Origin: a virus
IMG/VR virus record: IMGVR_UViG_3300032242_002491
Coordinates: 1-28,462 of that record
Reading direction: 5' to 3' (one strand)
DNA length: 28,462 nucleotides
The notes under the pieces are model-generated. The model was given only the letters and a program-made list of their open reading frames with translations. It did not search any database and was not told the DNA's origin. A program made the translations under genes and the position numbers. This document shows positions 5,865 through 12,815 of this stretch, piece by piece. Each line of letters opens with the position of its first letter. Within the stretch, counting starts at the first letter, position 1.

Positions 5865-6063
5865 TTACTGGTTTTACTTTCTTACCATTTTTGTAAATAG
5901 AATGAACTGTACCGTTAGCAGGTATAATATTTAATGCTTTATGAGCATCTGATTCAGCAGACTCTAAACTATCACTACATCCTTGAACTTGATACTTGCC
6001 AGCTAAAATATACCAGTACTGTTTTCCTTTATTTTCCTCAAAAATAATCGTGCTATATTCCAA
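5851..6063 (-). CDS. Hypothetical protein (about 70 aa)
   Basis: The conserved-looking part reads EYSTIIFEENKGKQYWYILA, then a mixed alpha/beta stretch with GCSDSLESAESDAHKALN, ending in KNGKKVKPVNANN. I use the TTG at 6063, directly after the upstream stop. An ATG at 6156 is in frame but would overlap nearly the whole 6065-6211 gene and lacks a ribosome site. Function unknown; the aromatic-rich strand plus alpha helix pattern resembles small dsRNA-binding-like folds only superficially. Confidence 0.6.
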   Translation of the reverse strand: MEYSTIIFEENKGKQYWYILAGKYQVQGCSDSLESAESDAHKALNIIPANGTVHSIYKNGKKVKPVNANN

Positions 6064-6064
6064 A

Positions 6065-6211
6065 TTACTTACTCTTCTTCTTTTTATTTCTTGCTGACCA
6101 TGCTGCCTTTTGAGCACGTTCAATTCTACCATATTCGGGATTTGGTGGACATTCATTGCACCAATGACCAGCTATTGATTCTCCACGCTTGTAAGCACAT
6201 AAAGAATACAT
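6065..6211 (-). CDS. Small Cys/basic protein (48 aa)
   Basis: ATG at 6211 overlaps the previous stop as TAATG. The 48-residue product has LCAYKRGESIAGHWCNECPP, where C5, C18 and C21 with H16 could bind zinc, then a basic tail RIERAQKAAWSARNKKKKSK. A knuckle plus lysine tail suggests nucleic-acid binding. Unnamed family; member of the Cys-rich microprotein cluster here. Confidence 0.65.
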   Translation of the reverse strand: MYSLCAYKRGESIAGHWCNECPPNPEYGRIERAQKAAWSARNKKKKSK

Positions 6212-6363
6212 TATTTAAAGTTCCTAATATATTCTGCTGCTTCATGCCATTCTTGACTTTTTAGCTCTTCAACAATTTTTGCCTTTAAAGCCCTAATTGC
6301 TTTATGTGTACCATTACAGTTCTTATCTGGATCTGTTGTATATCCGCAACTACATGTTCCCAT
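6211..6363 (-). CDS. CDGSH-like small protein (50 aa)
   Basis: Begins MGTCSCGYTTDPDKNCNGTH: C-x-C-x9-C-N-G-T-H closely resembles the CDGSH iron-sulfur motif C-x-C-x2-(S/T)-x3-P-x-C-D-G-(S/T)-H, with one extra residue and Asn for Asp. CDGSH proteins bind a redox-active 2Fe-2S cluster through three Cys and one His. The C-terminal 30 residues are a helix. Starts and ends with TAATG overlaps. A zinc site is the alternative to a cluster. Confidence 0.6.
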   Translation of the reverse strand: MGTCSCGYTTDPDKNCNGTHKAIRALKAKIVEELKSQEWHEAAEYIRNFK

Positions 6364-6500
6364 TATTTCTCCTTGTTTTCTTTTATCCAAGCATCTCCCG
6401 CAAATTCTTCATAACAGTCAATGCATATTTTTTGTTCACCAAATGGCATATAACGTTTTCTAAGGCTTTTACAATATGGGCATCTATTGTATGCTCCCAT
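6363..6500 (-). CDS. Small zinc-ribbon protein (45 aa)
   Basis: MGAYNRCPYCKSLRKRYMPF followed by GEQKICIDCYEEF: two CxxC knuckles (C7/C10 and C26/C29) 15 residues apart make a classic four-cysteine zinc ribbon occupying most of the 45-residue protein. ATG at 6500, GAGAAAGAGGAAAAAA upstream provides a purine-rich ribosome site; TAATG overlap with the next gene. Likely nucleic-acid or protein adaptor; role unknown. Confidence 0.7.
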   Translation of the reverse strand: MGAYNRCPYCKSLRKRYMPFGEQKICIDCYEEFAGDAWIKENKEK

Positions 6501-6597
6501 TTTTTTCCTCTTTCTCCCATCGCAATTTTCCATCTTTATATACAGGCCAATAACCTAATGAACGCCAATCCATACGCATGATTTTAGGCTCAGTCAT
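6484..6597 (-). CDS. Tiny Trp-rich protein (37 aa)
   Basis: A 37-residue frame, MTEPKIMRMDWRSLGYWPVY then a charged tail. Four tryptophans/tyrosines are concentrated in the centre. Its ATG overlaps the preceding stop (TAATG), and its end overlaps the zinc-ribbon gene by 17 nt. No domain recognised. Confidence 0.5.
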   Translation of the reverse strand: MTEPKIMRMDWRSLGYWPVYKDGKLRWEKEEKNGSIQ

Positions 6598-6815
6598 TAG
6601 TATCCACCTAAACAATTAATAGATTTAGTATGTCTTGTATATTGCATTAAATACTCTGATTTAGTTGGAGCATAAAATTCTTTGTAACATGCCCCACAAT
6701 TACCTGACCATTCTTCTTCAAAGAAATCATAAGTCATAGGTTTGATGCGTGGATTTGTTGTTACTGGCGATGCCTTTTTTTGTTTCCGTATTTTTTCTCT
6801 ACGTCTTGTTTGCAT
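6597..6815 (-). CDS. Basic Cys-motif protein (72 aa)
   Basis: Basic N-terminus MQTRRREKIRKQKKASP, then CGACYKEF (residues 40-47) and a later His/Cys (RHTKSINC), giving a possible C-x2-C...H...C zinc site. With the ATG at 6815 it overlaps the upstream gene by 55 nt, unusually long for this operon. An internal ATG at 6737 would avoid that and drop the basic arm, but has no better ribosome site. Function unknown. Confidence 0.6.
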   Translation of the reverse strand: MQTRRREKIRKQKKASPVTTNPRIKPMTYDFFEEEWSGNCGACYKEFYAPTKSEYLMQYTRHTKSINCLGGY

Positions 6816-6910
6816 TTTTCTACAATCGCTTTCGTTAGTAGTTCAATACGACGGGAGGACTCAAGCACACGTATATCATCCCAGTCCATAGGGTCTTCTT
6901 GTTGGTTCAT
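6761..6910 (-). CDS. Small hypothetical protein (49 aa), first gene of operon
   Basis: MNQQEDPMDWDDIRVLESSR leads into a helical, increasingly basic tail (LTKAIVEKCKQDVEKKYGNK, then KRHRQ). Its ATG lies 5 nt after a TATAAT box of a near-consensus promoter, so the transcript is expected to start at or within a base or two of the ATG (leaderless). It heads the - strand small-gene operon. Function unknown; acidic head and basic tail suggest a helical adaptor. Confidence 0.65.
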   Translation of the reverse strand: MNQQEDPMDWDDIRVLESSRRIELLTKAIVEKCKQDVEKKYGNKKRHRQ

Positions 6911-6915
6911 ATTGT

Positions 6916-6945
6916 ATTATATCAATTAGTGTTGTGTTTTGTCAA
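6916..6945 (-). promoter_or_regulatory. Consensus promoter, leaderless, for the 6910-4012 operon
   Basis: TTGACA (6945-6940), 18-nt spacer, TATAAT (6921-6916) on the - strand, both perfect. The first ATG is at 6910, so transcription starts essentially at the start codon. It overlaps a possible 18-codon frame at 6926-6982. Confidence 0.85.
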
Positions 6946-6978
6946 TAGGAAATTCTTCATCAAATTCACGTTCATTAA

Positions 6979-7578
6979 TCATACTAAAATATACTTTCTT
7001 AAATCCATGTATGGAATAACAGTTGTATCAACCCAGTAATCTTCATCTGGGTATCTTTGAACAAGAAAATAGCCCAGACCGTAAAGAATTTCTCTCTGTG
7101 CATCTCTTATGGCAGCATTTTTATGATCAATTATTTCATCATGCTCAAAAGTTATTACCGTAAATCTATAAGTATTTAAAGGTAAAGCAATTAAACCCAG
7201 TAAACTGCTTGCTGGGTTGCCTTGGGGTCTACCAAATTTATCATAGCTTTCATCAACATCAATTTGTAAATAATCTATTTGTTTGGGAAAATTATTTTCT
7301 TCAAAATAAGATTTGTAATCAAACTTTAATGCATCTCCAAGTATGCATGGGTTTTTTCTATTTTCTGAAACTTCTTTATGAAATTCTGGAACAATTTCAA
7401 AGCTTACACCTTTCCAGTCAAATTCTGTTTCTAAAAGGTAGGTATTGCTTCCTCTTGTTGAATGACTTGCACCAAGTTCAACATAGTAACCGTTTCTTTT
7501 TTCTTCTAAAACATTTAAAATAAATGTTTCTTGAATTGTAGTATCATAAGTTTTTTTCCAATTATTAAATTGAGCCAA
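6979..7578 (-). CDS. FkbM-like SAM-dependent methyltransferase
   Basis: About 200 residues with a class I methyltransferase fold. Motif I is YYVELGASHSTRGSNT (around 36-50), where FkbM-type enzymes bind S-adenosylmethionine; VSFEIVPEF follows as the acidic ribose-binding strand, then CILGDALKFD and the catalytic-region strand IDYLQIDVDESYD. FkbM enzymes O-methylate sugars or polyketides. It ends the modification cassette after the flavin monooxygenase. I favour a TTG at 7578 with GGAG 6 nt upstream; an ATG at 7590 adds four residues and overlaps the neighbour by 26 nt. Confidence 0.8.
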   Translation of the reverse strand: MAQFNNWKKTYDTTIQETFILNVLEEKRNGYYVELGASHSTRGSNTYLLETEFDWKGVSFEIVPEFHKEVSENRKNPCILGDALKFDYKSYFEENNFPKQIDYLQIDVDESYDKFGRPQGNPASSLLGLIALPLNTYRFTVITFEHDEIIDHKNAAIRDAQREILYGLGYFLVQRYPDEDYWVDTTVIPYMDLRKYILV

Positions 7579-8359
7579 GTTTTTCTCCATCTATTATTTT
7601 TTTTACAAAATCATGAATTAATTCTGTTTTATTATCTTGATTATGAGTGCTTATAAGTATATCAGTTACGCCTAAATCTTGCAAAGATTTGATTTTATCA
7701 AAAACGTTTTGCTCATCTCCCCAAATTGTCCAATTTGATTCCCATTTGTTTGGTAAATTATCAATAAACAAATCTGCTTCTTCTTGAGTTGTTCTTATAA
7801 CAACTGCACAGCTTATCATAAGTCTTTTAAAGTTTTTATATTTTTCTGGATATTGAAAGTAATGATGTAACATTGCTATTGGAAAGTCTCCATATTTTCT
7901 AGCATTATCTAAAGTATTGTCTGAAATTCCAGCAATTGCCAATTCTGGTAATTTAGTCATTATTTTAATTTTTTTAAACTTTTCTAACCACCTGCCAGCG
8001 TATTCTGTTCTTTTTTCTGGCGTTGATATATCTATATCTATCATATCTTCTACACTTGTTTCGTGTTTTAATATGTCTCCAGCAACTATGTTAAAAAGCA
8101 ATCTATTTGGAGCATATTCATTAAAAGCTTCTACCATCATAGCAGCAAGTTCTGGGCTGATGCTGTATGGCCTTAAAGCTATCATATACTTTACTTTATG
8201 CTTTAAATTTAATGAAAATGCAGACTTTATCCATTTATCAGAAAATGCTGAATCATAAACAGTTAAAAAAGACTCATATCCAACTTCATCAAGTTTTGAC
8301 ATTAAATTTTTTAAATCTTGGACACTTGGAGAGCTTCTGTCCATCCAATGTATTTTCAT
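7565..8359 (-). CDS. Luciferase-like (LLM class) flavin-dependent monooxygenase
   Basis: A 264-residue TIM-barrel protein of the bacterial luciferase-like family. Family marks include the early YESFLTVYDSAFSDKWIKSA segment, KYMIALRPYSISPELAAMMV (the typical 'R-P/G-xx-P...A' helix), NRLLFNIVAGD (the family's LNIVxG strand) and a C-terminal DILISTH strand. Family members use FMNH2 and O2 to oxidise small organic molecules such as alkanesulfonates; a flavin reductase must be supplied by the host. It is shorter than typical 320-350 residue members but has no obvious frameshift. Flanked by an oxygenase and a methyltransferase, so probably part of a biosynthetic or modification pathway. Confidence 0.85.
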   Translation of the reverse strand: MKIHWMDRSSPSVQDLKNLMSKLDEVGYESFLTVYDSAFSDKWIKSAFSLNLKHKVKYMIALRPYSISPELAAMMVEAFNEYAPNRLLFNIVAGDILKHETSVEDMIDIDISTPEKRTEYAGRWLEKFKKIKIMTKLPELAIAGISDNTLDNARKYGDFPIAMLHHYFQYPEKYKNFKRLMISCAVVIRTTQEEADLFIDNLPNKWESNWTIWGDEQNVFDKIKSLQDLGVTDILISTHNQDNKTELIHDFVKKIIDGEKLGSI

Positions 8360-8361
8360 GC

Positions 8362-9183
8362 CTATTCCTTTGAAAAAAATGGCTTAGATTTTTGCATTGG
8401 ATCTAAAGATCCTCCTAGCGGTACAACGTATCTGTGATATTGACCAGAATCAAACTCTTTTTTAATTCTTTCTTTTTCCATTTCTTCCCAAACTTCTTTT
8501 CCATATTTATTTTGATTTTCAAACCATTCTGGAGATCCTGGATAATCTTCAAACCACCAAGTGCGTATAATGTATCTTTCGCCTCTTGTAACAGCTTTAA
8601 CGCCATGAAAATAAGGTGCTCCTGAAGGAAAAACTATTGCATCCCCAGCTTTTGGCTTATACTCTATAACTTTGCCAGTTGACTCATCCAAAAATGAAAT
8701 CTCTCCACCATCAAAATCATCACTTAAATAAATAGTGCAAGTTATTGCAAATTTGTTGCCTGGAGAATCTTTATCAAATTCATGAGTGTCTGTATGGTAT
8801 TCAAGTGCAAGATGATCTGGACTTTCTGAAACCCAATATTTACAAACTGATAAACCGCTGTGTTGCCATTTTGGTAAATCTATTTTGTTTTCTTCAATAA
8901 AATCTTTAGTAGTTTGAAAAAAAACATCTGCAATTTTATGCATAAATTTTTTTTGTTTTAATGCATGAGGAATATGATCAAATTCATTTGAAAGAACATT
9001 ATGTTCATCTGGCATCAAAGCACTCATAATTGAACCTAGTTTGTACCAAGGTCCCCACTCATTAAAGTAGTACTTACCACCAACTTCGTGTTCTGATTCT
9101 TTTAAAAATTCAACAAACTCTTTATATTCTGGAACCATGTCATGATAAACAGCGACCTTAGAGTACAAAATTTCTTTATTCAT
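8362..9183 (-). CDS. 2OG-Fe(II) oxygenase (prolyl hydroxylase-like)
   Basis: A 273-residue dioxygenase with H-x-D (His130, Asp132), distal His193 and 2-oxoglutarate-binding Arg203. The jelly-roll strand TIYLSDDFDGGEISF lies at 150-164 and the KPKAGDAIVFPSG turn before the distal histidine is typical of the P4Hc group. It has a long helical N-terminal region and an 80-residue C-terminal tail rich in charged and aromatic residues. Substrate unknown. The gene is separated by 2 nt from the flavin monooxygenase and overlaps the small gene upstream by 8 nt. Confidence 0.88.
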   Translation of the reverse strand: MNKEILYSKVAVYHDMVPEYKEFVEFLKESEHEVGGKYYFNEWGPWYKLGSIMSALMPDEHNVLSNEFDHIPHALKQKKFMHKIADVFFQTTKDFIEENKIDLPKWQHSGLSVCKYWVSESPDHLALEYHTDTHEFDKDSPGNKFAITCTIYLSDDFDGGEISFLDESTGKVIEYKPKAGDAIVFPSGAPYFHGVKAVTRGERYIIRTWWFEDYPGSPEWFENQNKYGKEVWEEMEKERIKKEFDSGQYHRYVVPLGGSLDPMQKSKPFFSKE

Positions 9184-9361
9184 TTTTGTCTTTTATCCTC
9201 TTCCATTTTCCATATAAATTAGGTTTTTCTGAACCAATGTATTCTTGACCAGTTTCCATATCAATAAGTTTCCATTTTTCTGGAGCTTTTGTATGAATAG
9301 TAAGATCAATTGCTTTTTCATATTCTTCAACTTCCGTTCCATCGAGCAGTTTTCTGGTCAT
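9176..9361 (-). CDS. Hypothetical small protein (61 aa)
   Basis: A 61-residue protein beginning MTRKLLDGTEVEEYEKAIDL, with a beta-rich central part (EKWKLIDMETGQEYIGSE) and a basic end. Its ATG overlaps the previous stop (ATGA) and its end overlaps the oxygenase start. The pattern 'W-x-LID-x-x-T-G-x-x-Y-x-G' resembles small beta-barrel proteins, but I cannot name a family. Sandwiched between two oxygenases. Confidence 0.7.
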   Translation of the reverse strand: MTRKLLDGTEVEEYEKAIDLTIHTKAPEKWKLIDMETGQEYIGSEKPNLYGKWKRIKDKNE

Positions 9362-9951
9362 AATATATACTCCTGTGGTAATATATCAAACATAAAATGA
9401 ATTCTATTAGTACTTCCATTGTTTTCTACTGAATGAATTAGGCTGTTGTTTATCTCCCAACATTCGCCTTCTCTCATTTGTTTAAATTCATCTCCGACAT
9501 AAAATTTTACACTATCATTAGTTATAATAGGAATATGATGCCTTCTTACCAAACCTAAATAATCACCTTTATCTGTATGGCCATGGACGTCTTTAGTGGG
9601 TGGAAGATTAATAAGCAAAGCTTTTCCTACTTTTCCATTGTGTATTAATTCTAAAGTTTTTATAATAGGCTCAAGCTCCAAAATTAACTTTTCATTATTG
9701 GAAATTAAAGATAATTGGTAAGGATCTCCTTTAGCCCAATAATGCGGATGACCATAAATATGATAGGACATTGTGTTTTCATGTACAGAATAGTCTTCTT
9801 GTCTAAAGGTGTCAATTGACCATTCATCAACAAACTTTAAAATTATTTCTTTAATTGAGCTTATATCAAATTTACCATGAAATTTAAATTTAAAATTTTC
9901 ATTTAATTTGTTAAAGTTAGAATTTAAATTGATAATCTCTTCTTGATTCAA
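9358..9951 (-). CDS. Aspartyl/asparaginyl beta-hydroxylase-like 2OG oxygenase
   Basis: The C-terminal half matches the Asp/Arg hydroxylase cupin: H-x-D (His125, Asp127) in DVHGHTDKGD, then LVRRHHIPI (the conserved R-x-H-x-P strand), REGECWEINNSLIHSV with distal His173, and NRIHFMFD with Arg183 for 2-oxoglutarate. This family beta-hydroxylates Asp/Asn or free amino acids. The start is uncertain: I use TTG 9951 just after the upstream stop with AGGGAA before it; ATG 9996 or TTG 10023 would overlap the DUF2061 gene by 41-68 nt. Confidence 0.8.
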   Translation of the reverse strand: MNQEEIINLNSNFNKLNENFKFKFHGKFDISSIKEIILKFVDEWSIDTFRQEDYSVHENTMSYHIYGHPHYWAKGDPYQLSLISNNEKLILELEPIIKTLELIHNGKVGKALLINLPPTKDVHGHTDKGDYLGLVRRHHIPIITNDSVKFYVGDEFKQMREGECWEINNSLIHSVENNGSTNRIHFMFDILPQEYIL

Positions 9952-9955
9952 AATA

Positions 9956-10285
9956 TTATTCCCTACCCCATTTAATTTTATTCCATACACGTTCATGGTA
10001 GTAATAAAGAATAATTTTAACAATCAACTCTATTCCCGATGCAGCAAGAGCCAATTTTCCATTATGTGTTAGTTCATAAATAATTACAAAAGAAATTAAA
10101 TTTCCAAAAAATCTCCAACTAATTGCTTTTGCTAAAGATCTTGCGTGTGACACCCACATAATTGGTTCTCTTTCTGACATATCAAACATCATTCTTTCTT
10201 CTGCATCGGCTATTCCTTCACCAGTTTTTTCTAATTGTTTAAATACCCATTTGCTTGCGTTTTTCAGTTGCTGAAATAGCTTCAA
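9956..10285 (-). CDS. DUF2061 membrane protein
   Basis: A 109-residue protein whose second half has the DUF2061 signature: RSLAKAISWRFFGNLISF, then a hydrophobic stretch and IVKIILYYYHERVWNKIKWG. Two membrane spans are visible (about 54-70 and 78-95), with an amphipathic 45-residue N-terminal extension. The family is a small inner-membrane protein of unknown function, sometimes next to or fused with APS kinase/sulfate-assimilation genes, which fits the neighbour here. Start is a TTG with AGGAG 7 nt upstream; it overlaps the kinase gene by 47 nt. A second DUF2061 protein is encoded at 13370-13573. Confidence 0.82.
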   Translation of the reverse strand: MKLFQQLKNASKWVFKQLEKTGEGIADAEERMMFDMSEREPIMWVSHARSLAKAISWRFFGNLISFVIIYELTHNGKLALAASGIELIVKIILYYYHERVWNKIKWGRE

Positions 10286-10997
10286 TATCTGCTCCTAACG
10301 ACACTTGTTCAACCTTATATCCTACGTCACGCCCATATACAATATTTGTTATGTTAGGCATCCTAACCACCATTGCATCTTTCATAAAATCATCTTGTGC
10401 AATATAACACTTAACTTGATCAAATGTTAACGGATCTTTGGGACTGGTATTATAAGTGTTCCTGACGCCAAGCATTATTTGATCTGTACGTTTTCCCGCC
10501 TCTTCATATAGGGCATGGTGACCTTCGTGCCAAGGCTGATAACGACCAAGCATAAGTGTTGTTGGTGCTGACCAATCATGAAGATTAAATTGTTCTATAA
10601 TTAAAGTTGATTTATCATAAGCATTATAATCATGATTTACAAATATATGGTCATAATTATCTGGTTGCTGGAACATTCTGTTAGTGTCTTCAAAGCGTCC
10701 CTCATCAATTGTATTCATCCAAATTAATAAATCTGGCTTACCAAAAGCTTCTCTGGTAGATTCTGTTGGACAAATAAAGTCTACAACAACATTAAGACCT
10801 TGCCCAGAAAGCATTTTTGCCATTTCTCCCATGCGACGTGAGTGCTCAATGCGATCTTCAATAGTAAATCCAAGATCTGAGTTTATGGTTGAACGCACAT
10901 AATCTGCATTTAAATGAACTGCATTAATTCTATCTGAAAGTGCGGTAGCAAGGGTAGTCTTACCACTTCCTGGAAGCCCTATAATTTGTATAATCAA
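10239..10997 (-). CDS. APS kinase-like domain fused to HxGH nucleotidyltransferase
   Basis: A 252-residue fusion. The N-terminal domain (1-130) is APS-kinase-like: P-loop GLPGSGKTT (7-15), LNADYVRSTINSDLGFT and DRIEHSRRMGEMAK, matching the adenylylsulfate kinase pattern D-x-D-x-V-R...LGF...D-R...R-R-x-x-E-x-A-K. APS kinase phosphorylates adenylylsulfate to PAPS, the universal sulfate donor. The C-terminal domain (145-252) is a nucleotidyltransferase with GRYQPWHEGH (HxGH 157-160) and ISATEKR (241-247), most like NMN adenylyltransferase/RibF-type enzymes. TTG start at 10997 overlaps the sulfotransferase TGA, AAGGAA upstream. The adjacent sulfotransferase supports a PAPS role; a generic small-molecule kinase is the alternative. 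Confidence 0.85.
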   Translation of the reverse strand: MIIQIIGLPGSGKTTLATALSDRINAVHLNADYVRSTINSDLGFTIEDRIEHSRRMGEMAKMLSGQGLNVVVDFICPTESTREAFGKPDLLIWMNTIDEGRFEDTNRMFQQPDNYDHIFVNHDYNAYDKSTLIIEQFNLHDWSAPTTLMLGRYQPWHEGHHALYEEAGKRTDQIMLGVRNTYNTSPKDPLTFDQVKCYIAQDDFMKDAMVVRMPNITNIVYGRDVGYKVEQVSLGADIEAISATEKRKQMGI

Positions 10998-11791
10998 GTT
11001 AATTTTTCCTTAACATATCGGTAAAGATCTACATCTAGACTATTATTGTATCGTATTTTTTCAATTTCGTCAACTGTTAGCATATCTTTAATTAAATCTG
11101 TATCATACAGAACACCTTTATAGCCTACTTGACCAGTTCTTAATTTATTTTTTGTTGGTTCTTCAAAATCTATACCATAATTATCTTTAAACCATTTATG
11201 AACTTTTAACTGAAATGGCAAAAGATTTTCAGTTATTCCTATTATTTTAAAAGAATCTACCTGTTTTTTTGCAAAATTTATATTTGTTCTATCATTTTCA
11301 ACAAAAAAATCTTTCCATATTAGTTCTAATCCGTACTTGTCTGGAAATGGTGAAATGTCTTTATTTTCTTGATACATTCCTAAAAAGGCTTCTGAGTTTA
11401 TTGGATTGCAAACAAATCTTGTTTGTAGGTTTCTATGGGCAATAAAATTTTTATCTTCAAAAGCATAAAATTTAAAACAATCTAAAATATTATTAAAAAC
11501 ATAATATTCTGGTTTATTAGACAAAATATCTTTAAAAATCCATAAAAAATTACTTATAGTTCTATCAACTGGATCTCTAAATACACAAGCAACATCAACA
11601 TCAAAAAAATTATCCATTGGATAAGTTCCTATATGAGCGTTTATAAACATTGTTTCGTTAATATCTAAACTAGTTTTTGACCAATCTCCAGGAAAATAAG
11701 GTAGATTGTTTTTTCTCATATATTTTGATACTGCGTAGTCCACTGAAGTACCACCAGTTTTTGGTATATGTAATAAATAAAGCTTTCTCAT
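10994..11791 (-). CDS. Sulfotransferase family protein
   Basis: A 265-residue PAPS-dependent sulfotransferase of the carbohydrate/heparan type. HIPKTGGTS (residues 8-16) is the 5'-phosphosulfate loop, and CVFRDPVDRTISNF (70-83) the 3'-phosphate binding element with Arg72 and Ser80. The family transfers sulfate from PAPS to hydroxyls or amines on glycans. ATG at 11791 overlaps the methyltransferase TGA (ATGA); the longer frame from 11809 is less likely. Downstream overlap with the APS kinase makes a two-gene donor/transferase unit. No signal peptide, so it acts in the cytoplasm. Confidence 0.88.
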   Translation of the reverse strand: MRKLYLLHIPKTGGTSVDYAVSKYMRKNNLPYFPGDWSKTSLDINETMFINAHIGTYPMDNFFDVDVACVFRDPVDRTISNFLWIFKDILSNKPEYYVFNNILDCFKFYAFEDKNFIAHRNLQTRFVCNPINSEAFLGMYQENKDISPFPDKYGLELIWKDFFVENDRTNINFAKKQVDSFKIIGITENLLPFQLKVHKWFKDNYGIDFEEPTKNKLRTGQVGYKGVLYDTDLIKDMLTVDEIEKIRYNNSLDVDLYRYVKEKLT

Positions 11792-12348
11792 TTTATAAAA
11801 GCCCAACATTCATTGTAATAACTTATGTTTTTAATATTAAATTCTTTTGAAAATTTTTCAACTTCTTCATAAACAACATCAAAATCAACATCGTGACCTG
11901 AAAATATGCCACCAGATTTAATTTTTGGAAACCATGCCCTTAAGTCATCATTAACATCTTGCGGAGTAAGATAAGAATCTAAAAATACAAAGTCAAGCGT
12001 ATTATCCTCAAATTTAGATGCACACTCAACAGAACTTCCAATTAAAATTTCAGCTTTTTCTGGATATTTTGATTTTGCTATATTTACTTCAGCATATATC
12101 TTTATTGAATCAATCTTACTTTTATCAAAGCTTTTAGCTGGAACATCTGGATTATACACGCCTTGCAGATAATCATCATATGGTAAATATTGATCTACCC
12201 CATATAATTTTGAAAACTTAGAACATTCTTTTAGCAAAAATGTAAAATTCTTTGCTTTACCTACGCCCACCTCTACGCCAATTGCATTTTCTGGCAGATT
12301 GCAGTTTAGCAGGTGAATTATGCTACCGCTAGATGCTTCATAAAACAT
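11788..12348 (-). CDS. Class I SAM-dependent methyltransferase
   Basis: A 186-residue methyltransferase of the Methyltransf_24-type. GVEVGVGKAKNFTFLLKE is motif I (SAM binding), KLYGVDQYLPYD the acidic strand, EILIGSSVECASKFED and LDFVFLDSYLTPQDVNDDL motifs II-III, and KSGGIFSGHDVDFD the late strand. It is preceded by membrane proteins and overlaps the sulfotransferase gene by 4 nt, placing it in the modification cassette. Likely O-methylates a sugar or small molecule; substrate unknown. Confidence 0.85.
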   Translation of the reverse strand: MFYEASSGSIIHLLNCNLPENAIGVEVGVGKAKNFTFLLKECSKFSKLYGVDQYLPYDDYLQGVYNPDVPAKSFDKSKIDSIKIYAEVNIAKSKYPEKAEILIGSSVECASKFEDNTLDFVFLDSYLTPQDVNDDLRAWFPKIKSGGIFSGHDVDFDVVYEEVEKFSKEFNIKNISYYNECWAFIK

Positions 12349-12363
12349 TAACTATCTACTTTC

Positions 12364-12447
12364 TTATCTGTGGTAACGCTTTAAATGACACTTAAAAGAT
12401 AATCCAAGCACTACAACCATACTTACCCAAAGGAGCAAACAGTCCAT
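12364..12447 (-). CDS. Tiny membrane protein (27 aa)
   Basis: ATG at 12447 in a TAATG overlap with the DUF1003-like gene, with GGGGGA 5 nt upstream. The 27-residue product, MDCLLLWVSMVVVLGLSFKC then HLKRYHR, is one hydrophobic helix with a basic C-terminal tail, so N-out or N-in single-span anchoring is likely. Role unknown; regulators of membrane complexes and antiholins can be this small. Confidence 0.6.
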   Translation of the reverse strand: MDCLLLWVSMVVVLGLSFKCHLKRYHR

Positions 12448-12815
12448 TATTCCCCCTTATCATCCATCAAATTACGCAAATCTTCTTGCATATCTCTGAT
12501 GACGTCATGAATTTCTTCTACCATTATATTGGTTTGTGTAGATATTCGCAAGTCTTTACGGGCTATTTTCTTCTCTGCTTCGCCTTCTCTATTTCCTGAT
12601 GAAAGTAGTAGAGATGACAATAAAATAGCTTCTAGGGAAACTATGAGGGTTAATAAGCCGTATGGAAATGGCTCTATGCCAAAACCTATCCAAACACCCC
12701 ACCAAATTGCATGGAATATTATAAATAATGGATGTGCAGAAATGTCTGCAACCCAATCTGAAACATGCTCTGCTGATTTTACAAATTTTTTAAAATAATG
12801 CTTAATTTTAAGCAC
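12447..12815 (-). CDS. DUF1003-like membrane protein
   Basis: The core reads ISAHPLFIIFHAIWWGVWIG and then PFPYGLLTLIVSLEAILLSS: two membrane spans with the DUF1003 pattern 'fiifH..W...PfpllTliVSleAiflS'. A charged helical C-terminus follows (EAEKKIARKDLRISTQTN...IRDMQEDLRNLMDD). Family function is unknown. The start is uncertain: GTG 12815 is given, but a perfect AAGGAG covers 12820-12815 and is best placed (8 nt) for an ATT at 12806; a TTG at 12848 overlaps the -10 box. Confidence 0.75.
   Translation of the reverse strand: MLKIKHYFKKFVKSAEHVSDWVADISAHPLFIIFHAIWWGVWIGFGIEPFPYGLLTLIVSLEAILLSSLLLSSGNREGEAEKKIARKDLRISTQTNIMVEEIHDVIRDMQEDLRNLMDDKGE

Noticed and set aside
6064-6156. ATG-initiated N-terminal extension of the 5851 gene
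   Set aside because: It would overlap the Cys-rich 6065-6211 gene almost completely and lacks a ribosome site; TTG at 6063 is better placed.
6926-6982. 18-codon frame (MINEREFDEEFPIDKTQH) with ATGA overlap after the FkbM gene
   Set aside because: It contains a perfect promoter, which explains the sequence better; the overlap style keeps a translated peptide possible but unproven.
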